DNA of 61,256 nucleotides from Clostridium thermobutyricum DSM 4928. GTDB taxonomy: Bacteria; Bacillota; Clostridia; Clostridiales; Clostridiaceae. Under the pieces are notes generated by a model. That model ran no database searches, had not been told where the DNA came from, and saw only the letters and a list, made by a program, of their open reading frames with translations. Below, in pieces: positions 38,182-47,299 of the stretch. The position numbers and the translations under genes were made by a program. The stretch spans positions 1 through 61,256 of the forward strand of contig NZ_LTAY01000023.1 in assembly GCF_002050515.1 (NCBI RefSeq). The letters run 5' to 3'. Numbering within the stretch: the first letter of the stretch is position 1; every line of letters starts with the position of its first letter.

Positions 38182-38901
38182 TTATTTATTTTTAAATATA
38201 AAGCCTTCTAATGATTCCTTATTTAAAATAATTAATTTTTTTCCTTTTAATTTAATAATCTTCTCTTTTTCATAACTAGATAATTTTCTACTAATCGTTT
38301 CTCTAGTAACTCCACAATAATTCGCCATTTCTCCACGATTTATAGGAAGATTTATTGATATTTCTTCACCTTCTTGTGATTTATATTTATCTAAAAACTC
38401 TAGAAGCATACATGCAATCCTAGAATTTATATTGTTTTCAGATAAATTTGCTGTTAGGTTCTGTAAATGAATTACTTTATTGCTCAGTCCATTTAATAAT
38501 TTAATTAAAATAGATGGATTATTGTTAATAAGCTTGTCTAAATCAGATTTATTTATCTCAAATACTTCACTTTCATTAATTGCTATAGCAGATACTTTAC
38601 TAGTTTTCTCTTTTCCGAACACATTTACCTCTCCTGCTAAATCTCCAGAATTAAGTATATTAATTATTTGTTCTTTTCCATTTGAAGTACTTTTTATTAA
38701 TTTTAATGCCCCTTTACTCACAATAAAAATACTTTCAATAGTTTCACCTTCTAAAAATAGCTTTTCCCCTTTTTTTAAATTAATATGTTTCCTTAATTCT
38801 ATTACTCCATTTAATTCTTCAAGGGTAAGTGATTCAAAAATGTGATTTTCATTTTCTCGTGAGCCAAAAATAACTTTTTTATTGTTATTTTTCACTTGCA
38901 T
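38182..38901 (-). CDS. Crp/Fnr-family transcriptional regulator
   Basis: A cNMP-binding-like beta barrel (about 25-140, with LNSGDLAGEVNVFG) is followed by a dimer helix and a C-terminal winged helix (MANYCGVTRETISRKLSSYE). There are no Fnr-type N-terminal cysteines. The frame extends to an ATG at 38910, but that lies against the AAGGAG site; the ATG at 38901, 9 bases from it, is chosen (239 residues). Crp/Fnr proteins such as ArcR control arginine deiminase genes in other Firmicutes, and the arc genes lie 1 kb away, but a link to the flavoprotein and rubrerythrin is equally possible. Confidence 0.88.
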   Translation of the reverse strand: MQVKNNNKKVIFGSRENENHIFESLTLEELNGVIELRKHINLKKGEKLFLEGETIESIFIVSKGALKLIKSTSNGKEQIINILNSGDLAGEVNVFGKEKTSKVSAIAINESEVFEINKSDLDKLINNNPSILIKLLNGLSNKVIHLQNLTANLSENNINSRIACMLLEFLDKYKSQEGEEISINLPINRGEMANYCGVTRETISRKLSSYEKEKIIKLKGKKLIILNKESLEGFIFKNK

Positions 38902-39077
38902 ATTGACCATCTCCTTAATTAACTTTTAAAACATTATAATATCCTATAGATATAAGAAATTTAATTGTAAAATTTTGTTCTTTCATAAAATATATTATAA
39001 TATTAAAATCATATTCAAACCATCTAAAGAGTTTTTATTTAAATCAATTTCATATAAATTTAATTTAAAATATATTT

Positions 39078-39218
39078 TTATATTTTAAAAATTTCAAAAT
39101 TACTATTATTCTTAACACTAAAATTTGGATAATAATATTTAAATTTCATAGAAGTAAGAACTATAAAAATAACAACAACTATAACTATAATAGTATTTCT
39201 TTTTAATTTAATCCTCAA
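39078..39218 (-). CDS. Small single-helix membrane peptide
   Basis: A 46-residue frame starts at TTG (39218) five bases after GAGGTG. It has a basic start (MRIKLKRN), a hydrophobic helix (TIIVIVVVIFIVLTSM) and a polar tail with many Tyr/Asn/Phe. It is too short for usual gene calling and I do not recognise it. It is divergent from the collapsed sigma/anti-sigma locus. The good ribosome site is the main support. Confidence 0.4.
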   Translation of the reverse strand: MRIKLKRNTIIVIVVVIFIVLTSMKFKYYYPNFSVKNNSNFEIFKI

Positions 39219-39332
39219 AAAATCACCTCATTAATATTTTTTCCAAAAATGTATATTTATATGAATCTTTTTGTATTTATTCTCAGTCTAATTGATGTAA
39301 AATGAAGGTGTACACTTAGAAAGAGAGGAAAT

Positions 39333-39628
39333 ATGGGAACTTTAATAGGTATTTTAGGGAGTATAAAAAAATCATATGATGAAAAAGAGATTATTATTCT
39401 TAAAGCAATTCGAGGAGATGACAAAGCTTTTTTAAAGCTTATGAAAGAAAATATATTTTATGTAAAGAATCCTACGGAATTGGAAATTATCCAACTATAA
39501 TTGATGAAGGAAATGATATTTTCACTATTAAATTTGAAAATGTACCTGAAAATACAAAGGTTATATTAGGGAATCTTCCTCTTGTAGACATAGTTGAATT
39601 TAAAAATGAAAGTTTAAAGATAAAATAA
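39333..39628 (+). pseudogene. Collapsed ECF sigma factor / anti-sigma factor locus
   Basis: From ATG 39333, behind GAGAGGAA, about 39 codons read like the N-terminus of an ECF sigma factor (LKAIRGDDKAFLKLMKEN). The frame then stops at 39499 (TAA). In another frame, from about 39467 to 39628, the sequence reads like the C-terminus of a DUF4179-type anti-sigma factor (FTIKFENVPENTKVILGN, LVDIVEFKNESLKIK). A deletion that joined the start of the sigma gene to the end of its anti-sigma partner explains both. The family calls are from recognition, not search. Confidence 0.65.
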
Positions 39629-39633
39629 AGATA

Positions 39634-39675
39634 AAAAGCCATGTAATCTTTAGATAATAAGATTACATGGCTTTT
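39634..39675 (+). terminator. Terminator after the collapsed sigma locus
   Basis: A 17-base perfect stem, arms AAAAGCCATGTAATCTT / AAGATTACATGGCTTTT, 5 bases after the relic stop. Confidence 0.8.
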
Positions 39676-39860
39676 GTGAAATATCTTTATTTATATAACT
39701 TGTATTATATAAACCTTATGAATATTTATTATAAAATTTATAAATGTTTATAAATTGTATAATCCCTATTATAAATCTTCTAATATTGTATTAATTTCAT
39801 AAATAATATTTAAGCTTTTAAAGTTTTCTAATTTAATAAAACACTTATTAAATAAATTTT

Positions 39861-41192
39861 TTATTTAAAATCTTTATTTAATAAATCGTTTTCTTTTTCA
39901 AAACGATTTGCTAAAGCTCCATATAATGTCCAACCAAATAACGCAACTACTCCACCATATAACATAGCTTGTGCCCCTGAGGTATACATTGCATAAAGAC
40001 TATATACTCCAGCTAAAAATGTTATTATGCTTGGAATTAAAGCCTTCTTTCCTTTTATTCCTGCACATTTTTGTATTACTGGCACTGCTGCCATTGATAA
40101 TACATATGGTATCATATTCGTTACTATTGATAAGTTTACTATTGTTTCAAATTCTTTATTCAATGTTGGACTTATTGTAAGTAATGCAAATAAACTTTGA
40201 AGAATACATAATATTACTAGCCCTACAACTGGAACATCTTTCTTTGATACTTTTTTAAATATTTTAGGAAAATAATTTTGACCAGCTGAACTTTTGAAAA
40301 CTTGACCTAATGTAAATTGCCAAGCTAATAAAGAACCAAAACATGCTAGTACCATTATTCCTGTAACTATTTTACCTATAAGTGGAGTAAACATTGTAGC
40401 AAATACTAATCCAAATGGTGCATTAGAATTAGCTAATAAATGTCCTGGAACAATTCCTTGTATTATACTTGTAGATACTATATATATAATTCCAGCTCCA
40501 ATAGTTCCACCTAAACATGCTATAGGAACATCTCTTTGAGGATTTTCAACAGCTTCCATATTAGCTGAAGCTGATTCTAAGCCTAAAAATGCCCATAATG
40601 TTATGGAAATTGATTGACTTATACCATGAAATAATCCTAAATGATGTGGGTTCCAAGAAGCTGCAAATAATGATGGACTAAACCAAAACCATCCTATTAT
40701 ACAAAATATAATTACTGGACCTATTATTCCCCAAATTGTAAAAGAACCAATTATTCCTGTTATTTTGGCACTGAAAAAATTAGGAATAGTAGTTAACCAA
40801 ACAACTAATATTACACATGCAGTATTCATTGCTGGTGAAAGTTTAATTCCTAAAAAAGTTAAAGCATATCCAACTATTGTTACTGCAATTGCAACATTAG
40901 CTATGGTACAGGCTATTGCATATCCATAGTTAGCCATAAAATTTCCTGATTTTCCGAATGTATATTCTGAATAGCCACCCATACCTCCATCTCTTTTACT
41001 AAACATTCCACACCTTGCAAATCCATATGCAAGTGCTGTTGCTCCTATTGTTGTTATAATCCATGATAAAATTGACATTGTCCCAACTTGTGCTAGATCC
41101 GCTGGTAACATTATAAGACCTGAACCAATCATATTTATAGCAGTTATCATTGTTAACTGCCAAACATTCATTTTAGTTTTCGTGCTTCCCAT
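39861..41192 (-). CDS. APC-family amino acid exchanger, PotE-like, in the arginine deiminase cluster
   Basis: The protein has 443 residues and about 12 membrane helices. MITAINMIGSGLIMLPADLA, then GMFSKRDGGMGGYSEYTFGK and FMANYGYAIACTIANVAIA resemble the putrescine/ornithine exchanger PotE more than the classical ArcD. In this cluster it most likely exchanges external arginine for ornithine from ArcB. The gene lies 267 bases after arcC and its ATG has only a weak ribosome site (no AGGAG within 15 bases), unlike its neighbours. Confidence 0.85.
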   Translation of the reverse strand: MGSTKTKMNVWQLTMITAINMIGSGLIMLPADLAQVGTMSILSWIITTIGATALAYGFARCGMFSKRDGGMGGYSEYTFGKSGNFMANYGYAIACTIANVAIAVTIVGYALTFLGIKLSPAMNTACVILVVWLTTIPNFFSAKITGIIGSFTIWGIIGPVIIFCIIGWFWFSPSLFAASWNPHHLGLFHGISQSISITLWAFLGLESASANMEAVENPQRDVPIACLGGTIGAGIIYIVSTSIIQGIVPGHLLANSNAPFGLVFATMFTPLIGKIVTGIMVLACFGSLLAWQFTLGQVFKSSAGQNYFPKIFKKVSKKDVPVVGLVILCILQSLFALLTISPTLNKEFETIVNLSIVTNMIPYVLSMAAVPVIQKCAGIKGKKALIPSIITFLAGVYSLYAMYTSGAQAMLYGGVVALFGWTLYGALANRFEKENDLLNKDFK

Positions 41193-41459
41193 AATATTTG
41201 GTTGATAAAACCTATAAATATATTAAATTTCACTCCAAACTTATTAAATTATTTCTTGCACCTTATAAATTATATATATTTTATAATCTTTTTAATCTAT
41301 TTAAATTTTACTAATTATATTTAAATTACAATTATATTTAAGATCTATCAACCTCTTCACCTCCAATTTAAATAAATTAATTTTAATTTAAGTTTAGCTA
41401 TATTTTAAATATAAATTACTATAAAATCATATTTAAAATATAGCTTTTAAAAATATATA

Positions 41460-42404
41460 TTAATAAATTATTGTTGTTCCTTTTTCTCCTTTAAGGACTT
41501 CCATTGCTTCATCTAAAAATCCAATTATAGCTTTGCTTTCTTTATTAGAAATAACAAACTTTTTACATGCTTCTATTTTAGGTAGCATACTTCCTTCTGC
41601 AAATTGATTTTCTTCAATATATTTATCAATTTCAGCTACTGTGACTTTTTCTAATTTTTTTTCATTTTCTTTATTATAGTTTATACATACATTGCTAACA
41701 GCAGTAAGTATCATAAGTACATCAGCTTCTAGAATTTCTGCTAATTTTTCAGCTGCGAAATCTTTATCTATTACAGCTGATATTCCTTCAAATTTAGAAT
41801 CCTTCTTAATTACAGGGATTCCTCCACCACCACAAGCAATAACAATGTCTCCAGCATCAACTATTCTTTTAATTGATTTTTTCTCAACAATATCTATTGG
41901 CTTTGGAGATGGAACTACTCTTCTATATCCTCTACCAGAATCTTCTTTTAAAATATATCCATTTTTCTTTTCAAGAATTTCTGCTTCTTCTTTAGTATAA
42001 AATGAACCTATAGGTTTAGTTGGATTATTAAAAGCTGGATCATTTTCAGAAACAACTACTTGAGTTATTATAGTTTCAACATTCTTATCTATATTACGGT
42101 TAGAAAGTTCTTCTAAAATTGCATTTTGTAAATGATATCCAATATATCCTTGTGAAAAAGCATCACATACATCGAATGGGAATAATACATTCCCTTCATC
42201 AGTTTTATGAGCAGTTTCTATACTTGATACTATTTGTCCTACCTGAGGTCCATTTCCATGTACTAATGAAATTTGATGTCCTTTTTCAATTAAATTAACA
42301 ACTGCTTTTGCTGTCTTTCTACAACTTTCTAGTTGTGCCCTTGAGTCTTTTGAATTTTTATCCATTTGCAAAGCATTTCCGCCAAGTGCTATTACAATTT
42401 TCAT
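41460..42404 (-). CDS. arcC: Carbamate kinase
   Basis: ArcC transfers phosphate from carbamoyl phosphate to ADP, making ATP in the last step of arginine fermentation. MKIVIALGGNALQ at the start, LVHGNGPQVGQI, VACGGGGIPVI (as VIACGGGGIPV) and AVIDKDFAAEKLAE are family signatures. Length 314 is standard. TTGGAGGAA-type site precedes the ATG, 33 bases after arcB. Confidence 0.96.
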   Translation of the reverse strand: MKIVIALGGNALQMDKNSKDSRAQLESCRKTAKAVVNLIEKGHQISLVHGNGPQVGQIVSSIETAHKTDEGNVLFPFDVCDAFSQGYIGYHLQNAILEELSNRNIDKNVETIITQVVVSENDPAFNNPTKPIGSFYTKEEAEILEKKNGYILKEDSGRGYRRVVPSPKPIDIVEKKSIKRIVDAGDIVIACGGGGIPVIKKDSKFEGISAVIDKDFAAEKLAEILEADVLMILTAVSNVCINYNKENEKKLEKVTVAEIDKYIEENQFAEGSMLPKIEACKKFVISNKESKAIIGFLDEAMEVLKGEKGTTIIY

Positions 42405-42437
42405 AATTATTCCTCCTTTCTAACTTAAAAATATAAT

Positions 42438-43427
42438 TTATCTTAATGTTGCAACCATTATAGCTTTAATTGAATGAAGTCTATTTTCTGCTTCATCAAA
42501 TACTACTGAATTATGGCTTCTAAATACCTCATCTTCAACTTCTCTTATATCTAATCCCATATTTTCTTTTGCTTCTTTAGCTACTTTTGTTTCAAAGTTA
42601 TGGAATGATGGTAAACAATGCATAAATAAAGTTTCTGGATTATTAGTTTTACTAAACATTTCTCTAGTTACCTTATAATCAGTTAATAAATCAACTCTTT
42701 CTTTCCACTTATCTTCTTCTCCCATTGAAGCCCAAATATCCGTGTAAATAACATCAGCTCCATTTACACCTTCAGCTATATTATCAGTTATTTCAATAAC
42801 TGCTCCTGTTTCCTTTGCCATTTCTCTAATTTCATTTAATTTTTCTTGTGATGGGAATAATGCTTTTGGTCCTAACCCTACAAAATGCATACCTGTTTTT
42901 GCAGCTCCATACATTAATGCATAACTCATATTATTTCTTATGTCTCCTACAAAAACTAATTTAATTTTATTTAATGGCTTATCAACATGTTCTTCTATTG
43001 TCATAAAATCAGCTAAAATTTGAGTTGGATGATCATCATCAGTAAGACCATTCCATACAGGAACTCCTGAATATTTAGCTAAATCTTCAACTGTTTTTTG
43101 TGCAAATCCTCTAAATTCTATACCATCATAAAATCTTCCTAATACTTTTGCAGTATCTTCTATTGATTCTTTTTTGCCCATTTGAGAATTAGTTAAGAAA
43201 GTAACATGTGCTCCTTCATCTTCTGCTCCACATTCAAATGCACATCTAGTTCTAGTTGATGTTTTTTCAAATAATAAGCAAATATTTTTACCTTCTAATA
43301 TATTTCCTTTTATTCCTGCTAATTTTTTTTCTTTTAAGCTATGAGATAAGTCTAATAAATATCTAACTTCATTTGGTGTAAAATCCTTTAATGTTAAGAA
43401 ACTTCTTCCTTTTAAATTTACTGGCAT
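42438..43427 (-). CDS. arcB: Ornithine carbamoyltransferase (catabolic)
   Basis: ArcB splits citrulline with phosphate into ornithine and carbamoyl phosphate. The carbamoyl phosphate site is [12 protein letters not shown] (about 54-65), the ornithine site includes HPTQ ([12 protein letters not shown]) and FMHCLPSFH near 270. Length 329 fits. It lies between arcA and arcC, and AGGAGGAG precedes the ATG, so the catabolic role follows from context. Confidence 0.96.
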   Translation of the reverse strand: MPVNLKGRSFLTLKDFTPNEVRYLLDLSHSLKEKKLAGIKGNILEGKNICLLFEKTSTRTRCAFECGAEDEGAHVTFLTNSQMGKKESIEDTAKVLGRFYDGIEFRGFAQKTVEDLAKYSGVPVWNGLTDDDHPTQILADFMTIEEHVDKPLNKIKLVFVGDIRNNMSYALMYGAAKTGMHFVGLGPKALFPSQEKLNEIREMAKETGAVIEITDNIAEGVNGADVIYTDIWASMGEEDKWKERVDLLTDYKVTREMFSKTNNPETLFMHCLPSFHNFETKVAKEAKENMGLDIREVEDEVFRSHNSVVFDEAENRLHSIKAIMVATLR

Positions 43428-43534
43428 AATAATCTCCTCCTAAGTTTATAAAAATTTTTTTATTTAAATTCCATTTTCTTTTATTTTCAATTTTTAACTT
43501 GTAGTAATTTATATATAATAATTAATAAACCTTA

Positions 43535-44773
43535 TTAATCTAAATCTTCTCTTACTAAAGGCATACTCATACATCTTGGGCCTCCTCTACCTCTTGAAAG
43601 CTCTGATGATGGTATTACATGAATTTTTATACCATTCTTTTCTAATAATTCATTTGTTACATAATTTCTTGAGTAAACTATAACTTCTCCTGGAGCAATT
43701 GCTAATGTATTAGAACCATCATTCCATTGCTCTCTTGCAGAAGCAATTTTATCTCCATCTCCACATCTTATTAATGTTATTTTTCTATTTAAATATTTGC
43801 TTAAAATATTTTCTAATGTATCTACTTCTTGTGTGGTTTTTAATCTTGTTTTATCATTTTCATCAACAGTTAATGCATAAACATTCAATGGACCAACTAT
43901 TTCAGGATGTACAGTAAATTTATTGTAATCAACTTGAGTAAATACTGTATCTAAGTGCATAAATGCTCTGCTTACAGGTATTTTAAAAGCTAAAACAGTT
44001 TTAAAATTTGTTTTTCCACTTAATAAAAGTCTTTTAGCTACTTTTTCTACTGATATTGCATCAGTTCTTTGAGAAATACCTATAGCAACTATATCCTTTG
44101 ATAAAATTAATTCATCTCCACCTTCAATACAAAAATCCTCATCTCTATTAAACCAATAAGGTATCTCTTGATCTTTAAATCTAGGATGATATTTAAATAT
44201 ATATTTAGCAAATATAGTTTCTCTTGATCTTATGTTTGTTCTCATATGATTTAAAGTTATTCCATTTCCAATAGTTGCAAAAGGATCTCTTGTAAAATAT
44301 AAGTTTGGTAATGGATCACAAACAAATGGATAATCATTGTGAACTTGATTACAAAGTGAATCTTTATGATAGTGACTTATTTCTTTTTTTCTTACTCCTG
44401 CCATCATTTTAGAAATTACGGACTTATTATCTTTAAAAGATAAAAAATATTCTTTAAGTGATTCTTTTAATGATTCACTTTGAATATTAGCTTCTTTGAT
44501 AAATTCATCAATAAAAGCATCCTTAACTTCTTGACTAGTTCCCATAGCTTCAGCTGCTAAATCAACTAAATAAAGTACTTCTACTCCAGCATCACGAAGA
44601 ACTTGTGCAAAAGCATCATGCTCTTCTTGTGCAAGTTTTAAGTAAGGAATATCATCAAATAGAAATCTTTCTAATAGACTAGGTGTTAAATTTTCAATTT
44701 CTTCACCAGGTCTATGTAGTAAAACCGTTTTTAACCTACCAATTTCTGATGTAACATTTAAACAGTTTTTCAT
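43535..44773 (-). CDS. arcA: Arginine deiminase
   Basis: ArcA hydrolyses arginine to citrulline and ammonia. [56 protein letters not shown] and the catalytic cysteine in [16 protein letters not shown] are all present. The frame opens at a GTG inside the ribosome site; the ATG at 44773, after GAGGTG, is the start chosen (412 residues). It leads the arcA-arcB-arcC run, with a 600-base upstream region carrying an arginine-regulator-like box. Confidence 0.97.
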   Translation of the reverse strand: MKNCLNVTSEIGRLKTVLLHRPGEEIENLTPSLLERFLFDDIPYLKLAQEEHDAFAQVLRDAGVEVLYLVDLAAEAMGTSQEVKDAFIDEFIKEANIQSESLKESLKEYFLSFKDNKSVISKMMAGVRKKEISHYHKDSLCNQVHNDYPFVCDPLPNLYFTRDPFATIGNGITLNHMRTNIRSRETIFAKYIFKYHPRFKDQEIPYWFNRDEDFCIEGGDELILSKDIVAIGISQRTDAISVEKVAKRLLLSGKTNFKTVLAFKIPVSRAFMHLDTVFTQVDYNKFTVHPEIVGPLNVYALTVDENDKTRLKTTQEVDTLENILSKYLNRKITLIRCGDGDKIASAREQWNDGSNTLAIAPGEVIVYSRNYVTNELLEKNGIKIHVIPSSELSRGRGGPRCMSMPLVREDLD

Positions 44774-45382
44774 AACAATCACCTCATTTTTAAATTTTTT
44801 TATGAAATAGCTTTAAAAGTAAAACAATTTAAATTATCATGTAAACAACTTTTATCTTAAAAATCATCTATCGTTTACATTAGCTTTATTGCTTGCTTTT
44901 CTGAAAGCTTGTCCATACCCACATTGTATTCCCATAAGTAATTTTCCGAAAATTCAAATAAATTTTATCTAATTGGAATTAAACTTAATTTTTATAATTT
45001 AAATCTAAATATCTCTATTTTTCTTTAATTATCTACCATATTTCCCAAATTTAATATTTATACAAATGATATATTATTTAATTCAAAATTTTGTATATTA
45101 TTTATCATTTTCAAATATATACATTTATTTTTCAATTTTTATTAATACTTTTATTTATTTTTTAAATGTAACCCTATACATTATATTTTTAATTTTTTGA
45201 CTATTTTTTCATAAATTTTCAATTTATGAAAATGTATAATTTTATAAGTTATTGAATTAGAAATTTATAAATTATATACATTTATTTACCATTTTTGCAT
45301 AAAAAAGTTTTTTTGTATAAATATTCAATTTATAAATTTTTATTAATCATATATTTTAATGATGTTTTCTAAAATAACAAAA
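44774..45382 (-). promoter_or_regulatory. arcA upstream/leader region with inverted repeats and an ARG box
   Basis: TGTATAAATATTCA at 45314-45327 fits the Firmicute ARG-box pattern TGNATAWWWATNCA for ArgR/AhrC. At 45206-45232 a palindrome has 12-base perfect arms (TTTTCATAAATT / AATTTATGAAAA) and a 3-base centre. Closer to arcA, ATGTAAAC and GTTTACAT (44839-44879) can pair, and a block at about 44880-44965 is richer in GC than its surroundings, with short open frames (for example MGIQCGYGQAFRKASNK on the minus strand). I cannot assign that block to a known RNA class. Confidence 0.5.
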
Positions 45383-45418
45383 AAAATTAGCTATCTTAAA
45401 AATAAGATAGCTAATTTT
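45383..45418 (-). terminator. Terminator overlapping the MgtC-like gene stop
   Basis: Perfect 15-base arms AAAATTAGCTATCTT / AAGATAGCTAATTTT, loop of 6. The first arm begins within the stop codon. Confidence 0.85.
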
Positions 45419-46115
45419 ATACATTTTCTATGTTAACATAACTAACACCTGGAATTTCATTTATTTGATTTAACAGATTCAAAGTATTTACATTTTTCTT
45501 GCATCTAAACCTACAGTTTATATGATAACGCTTGCTTTCTTCTAATCTTTCAGTTTCTGTGTTGAAACTTAATATATGTAATGAGTTTCTTCCTAATAAC
45601 TCTATTAAATCATCTTTAGGCTTAGAAGTAAAAATTATTTTTAATTCTATGACTTTATGAGAATTAAGTTTAAAAACTCTCTGCAATATTTCAAGTCCCA
45701 CTAATACTGCAACAGTAGTAATAATTGCTATCCAATATAATCCTGCTCCTGATGCAAGACCAATTGCTGCCGCAACCCATATCCCAGCTGCAGTTGTTAA
45801 TCCTCTAACCACTTTTTTATTTATTATTATAGTTCCTGCACCTAAAAATCCTATCCCACTTACAACTTGAGCAGCTATTCTGCTTGGGTCAACTGCTATA
45901 TTATTATATATAACAACATCAGTAAAACCATATTGAGATACTATCATTATTAATGCACTACCAATACCAACTAAAAAGTGAGTTCTAAGTCCTGCATCTT
46001 TTGATTTTAATTCTCTTTCAATTCCTATAATTCCAGCTAATATTCCAGCAAGAACAAGTCTAATTATTATATCATGTATGCTGTATATTGGACCTGTTAT
46101 TGGTTTTCCATTCAT
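45417..46115 (-). CDS. MgtC/SapB-family membrane protein
   Basis: Four to five membrane helices lie in residues 1-150 with IIGIERELKSKDAGLRTHFLVGIGSALIM and VVSGIGFLGAGTII, the core of the MgtC/SapB family; a C-terminal ACT-like domain (about 160-232) follows. Members are linked to magnesium adaptation and, in pathogens, to virulence. There is no Mg2+ transporter beside it. Strong GGAGGTAA site before the ATG. Length 232. Confidence 0.9.
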   Translation of the reverse strand: MNGKPITGPIYSIHDIIIRLVLAGILAGIIGIERELKSKDAGLRTHFLVGIGSALIMIVSQYGFTDVVIYNNIAVDPSRIAAQVVSGIGFLGAGTIIINKKVVRGLTTAAGIWVAAAIGLASGAGLYWIAIITTVAVLVGLEILQRVFKLNSHKVIELKIIFTSKPKDDLIELLGRNSLHILSFNTETERLEESKRYHINCRFRCKKNVNTLNLLNQINEIPGVSYVNIENV

Positions 46116-46264
46116 TTTATTACCTCCTTCAAATCATATTTTAAAATATAGATATAACTTTATTTTTATTAAATTATTAATCTATTAGTTTAAAGTATAT
46201 ATCATATTATATATATATTGTAAAACTTCTATATTTATTTACTATTTATTTTCAATTTAATATA

Positions 46265-46300
46265 AAAAGATGCTATATTCTCTAAAAACTAGCATCTTTT
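46265..46300 (-). terminator. Terminator after the acetyltransferase relic
   Basis: Arms AAAAGATGCTA / TAGCATCTTTT with a 14-base loop and T tract on the minus strand. Confidence 0.75.
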
Positions 46301-46450
46301 ATAAAAACTATATTTTTCATTATATAACTTAATTCTCCTTTCAAGAGTACATGGTTTACAATCATAACTTACTGTTGTTTTTAATATAGCATAATTATAA
46401 ATATCTAAAATAGCTTTTATATCATCTTTAGCTGATTTTCTTATCTTAAC
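46289..46450 (-). pseudogene. N-terminal relic of a PAT-type (GNAT) acetyltransferase
   Basis: Following a stop at 46451, 53 codons read without interruption and resemble the start of phosphinothricin-type acetyltransferases (IRKSAKDDIKAILDIYNYAI, TTVSYDCKPCTLERRIK). The frame lacks a start codon and ends inside a terminator, so the acetyl-CoA domain is lost. Family call is by eye. Confidence 0.55.
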
Positions 46451-46546
46451 CTATCCTAAATTCTTTCTTATTTCATTATAATTTATTTTTGCTCTTTCTA
46501 TTCTCCGTGCATTGTCCCACTGTCTAGCTAAATCATTAAAATCCAT
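46451..46546 (-). pseudogene. N-terminal relic of a SAM-dependent methyltransferase
   Basis: From an ATG at 46546 behind AGGGG, 31 codons (MDFNDLARQWDNARRIERAK...) resemble the opening of class I methyltransferases (the DLAxxWDNxxRIERAK pattern). The frame stops at 46451, before motif I. It abuts an acetyltransferase relic, so two genes have been cut and joined. Confidence 0.5.
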
Positions 46547-46690
46547 TTTTATTAACCCCTACACTTAAATCTTTATATCAAATTATTATTTAATTTATGT
46601 ATACCCTACTATCTAATTTAAAACAATTTAAATTTATTTATCAATAATAATAAATTTTAAAAGAGCAGTATTAAATACTACTCTTTTATA

Positions 46691-47035
46691 TTAACATCTT
46701 TCTTCTTCAAATATTGGTGAATTTATTAAAGTTGCAACTATAAATTCATGTCTATGTCCATCTGCCATTCTTGTAACAGCATAAACAAAGTGTATATGCC
46801 TACCTTCTCCTACAGGAATTGCAGGTCCAGTACAAACATCTATAATATGATAATGATCAAAGAAGTCTGTTTTAGTTTTTATTTTATGAACATGACTATT
46901 TCCTTTTCTTATAGCTTCTCCAGTAACTCCAGCAAATCTATGATTATGAACATCATCTGAACCTCTTTCAGCTAGTCTTGTGCTTCCTAAGAATTCATGA
47001 ACATGAAATTGTCTTTCTTTTTCGCATCTTGACAT
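46691..47035 (-). CDS. YmaF-family His-rich protein
   Basis: This 114-residue protein contains repeated His-x-His motifs: FHVHEFLG, DDVHNHRFAGVTGEA, NSHVHKIKTKTDFFDHYHII, RHIHFVYA and GHRHEFIVATL. It matches the YmaF family of spore-formers, which has no proven role but is likely to bind metal. ATAGGAG precedes the ATG. It is monocistronic. Confidence 0.85.
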   Translation of the reverse strand: MSRCEKERQFHVHEFLGSTRLAERGSDDVHNHRFAGVTGEAIRKGNSHVHKIKTKTDFFDHYHIIDVCTGPAIPVGEGRHIHFVYAVTRMADGHRHEFIVATLINSPIFEEERC

Positions 47036-47299
47036 AAAATCAACTCCTATATTTCTTTATAATACATAATATACAAATTGTAGATATTTGTTACTAAATT
47101 TATAAATATAAAAAAATTAATATTTAAATTCTATATTATATAAACTTAATAGACTCTTAATTGAAAAAAATATAGTTATTTATATTAAATCAAGTGAATT
47201 TTTCATTTTAGTTAAATAAAAGTATTATTACTTGAAAGTATTCTTTTATGAGTTATAATTATAGAAATTAATAATACATAAAAGTGAAAGGAATTTAAT

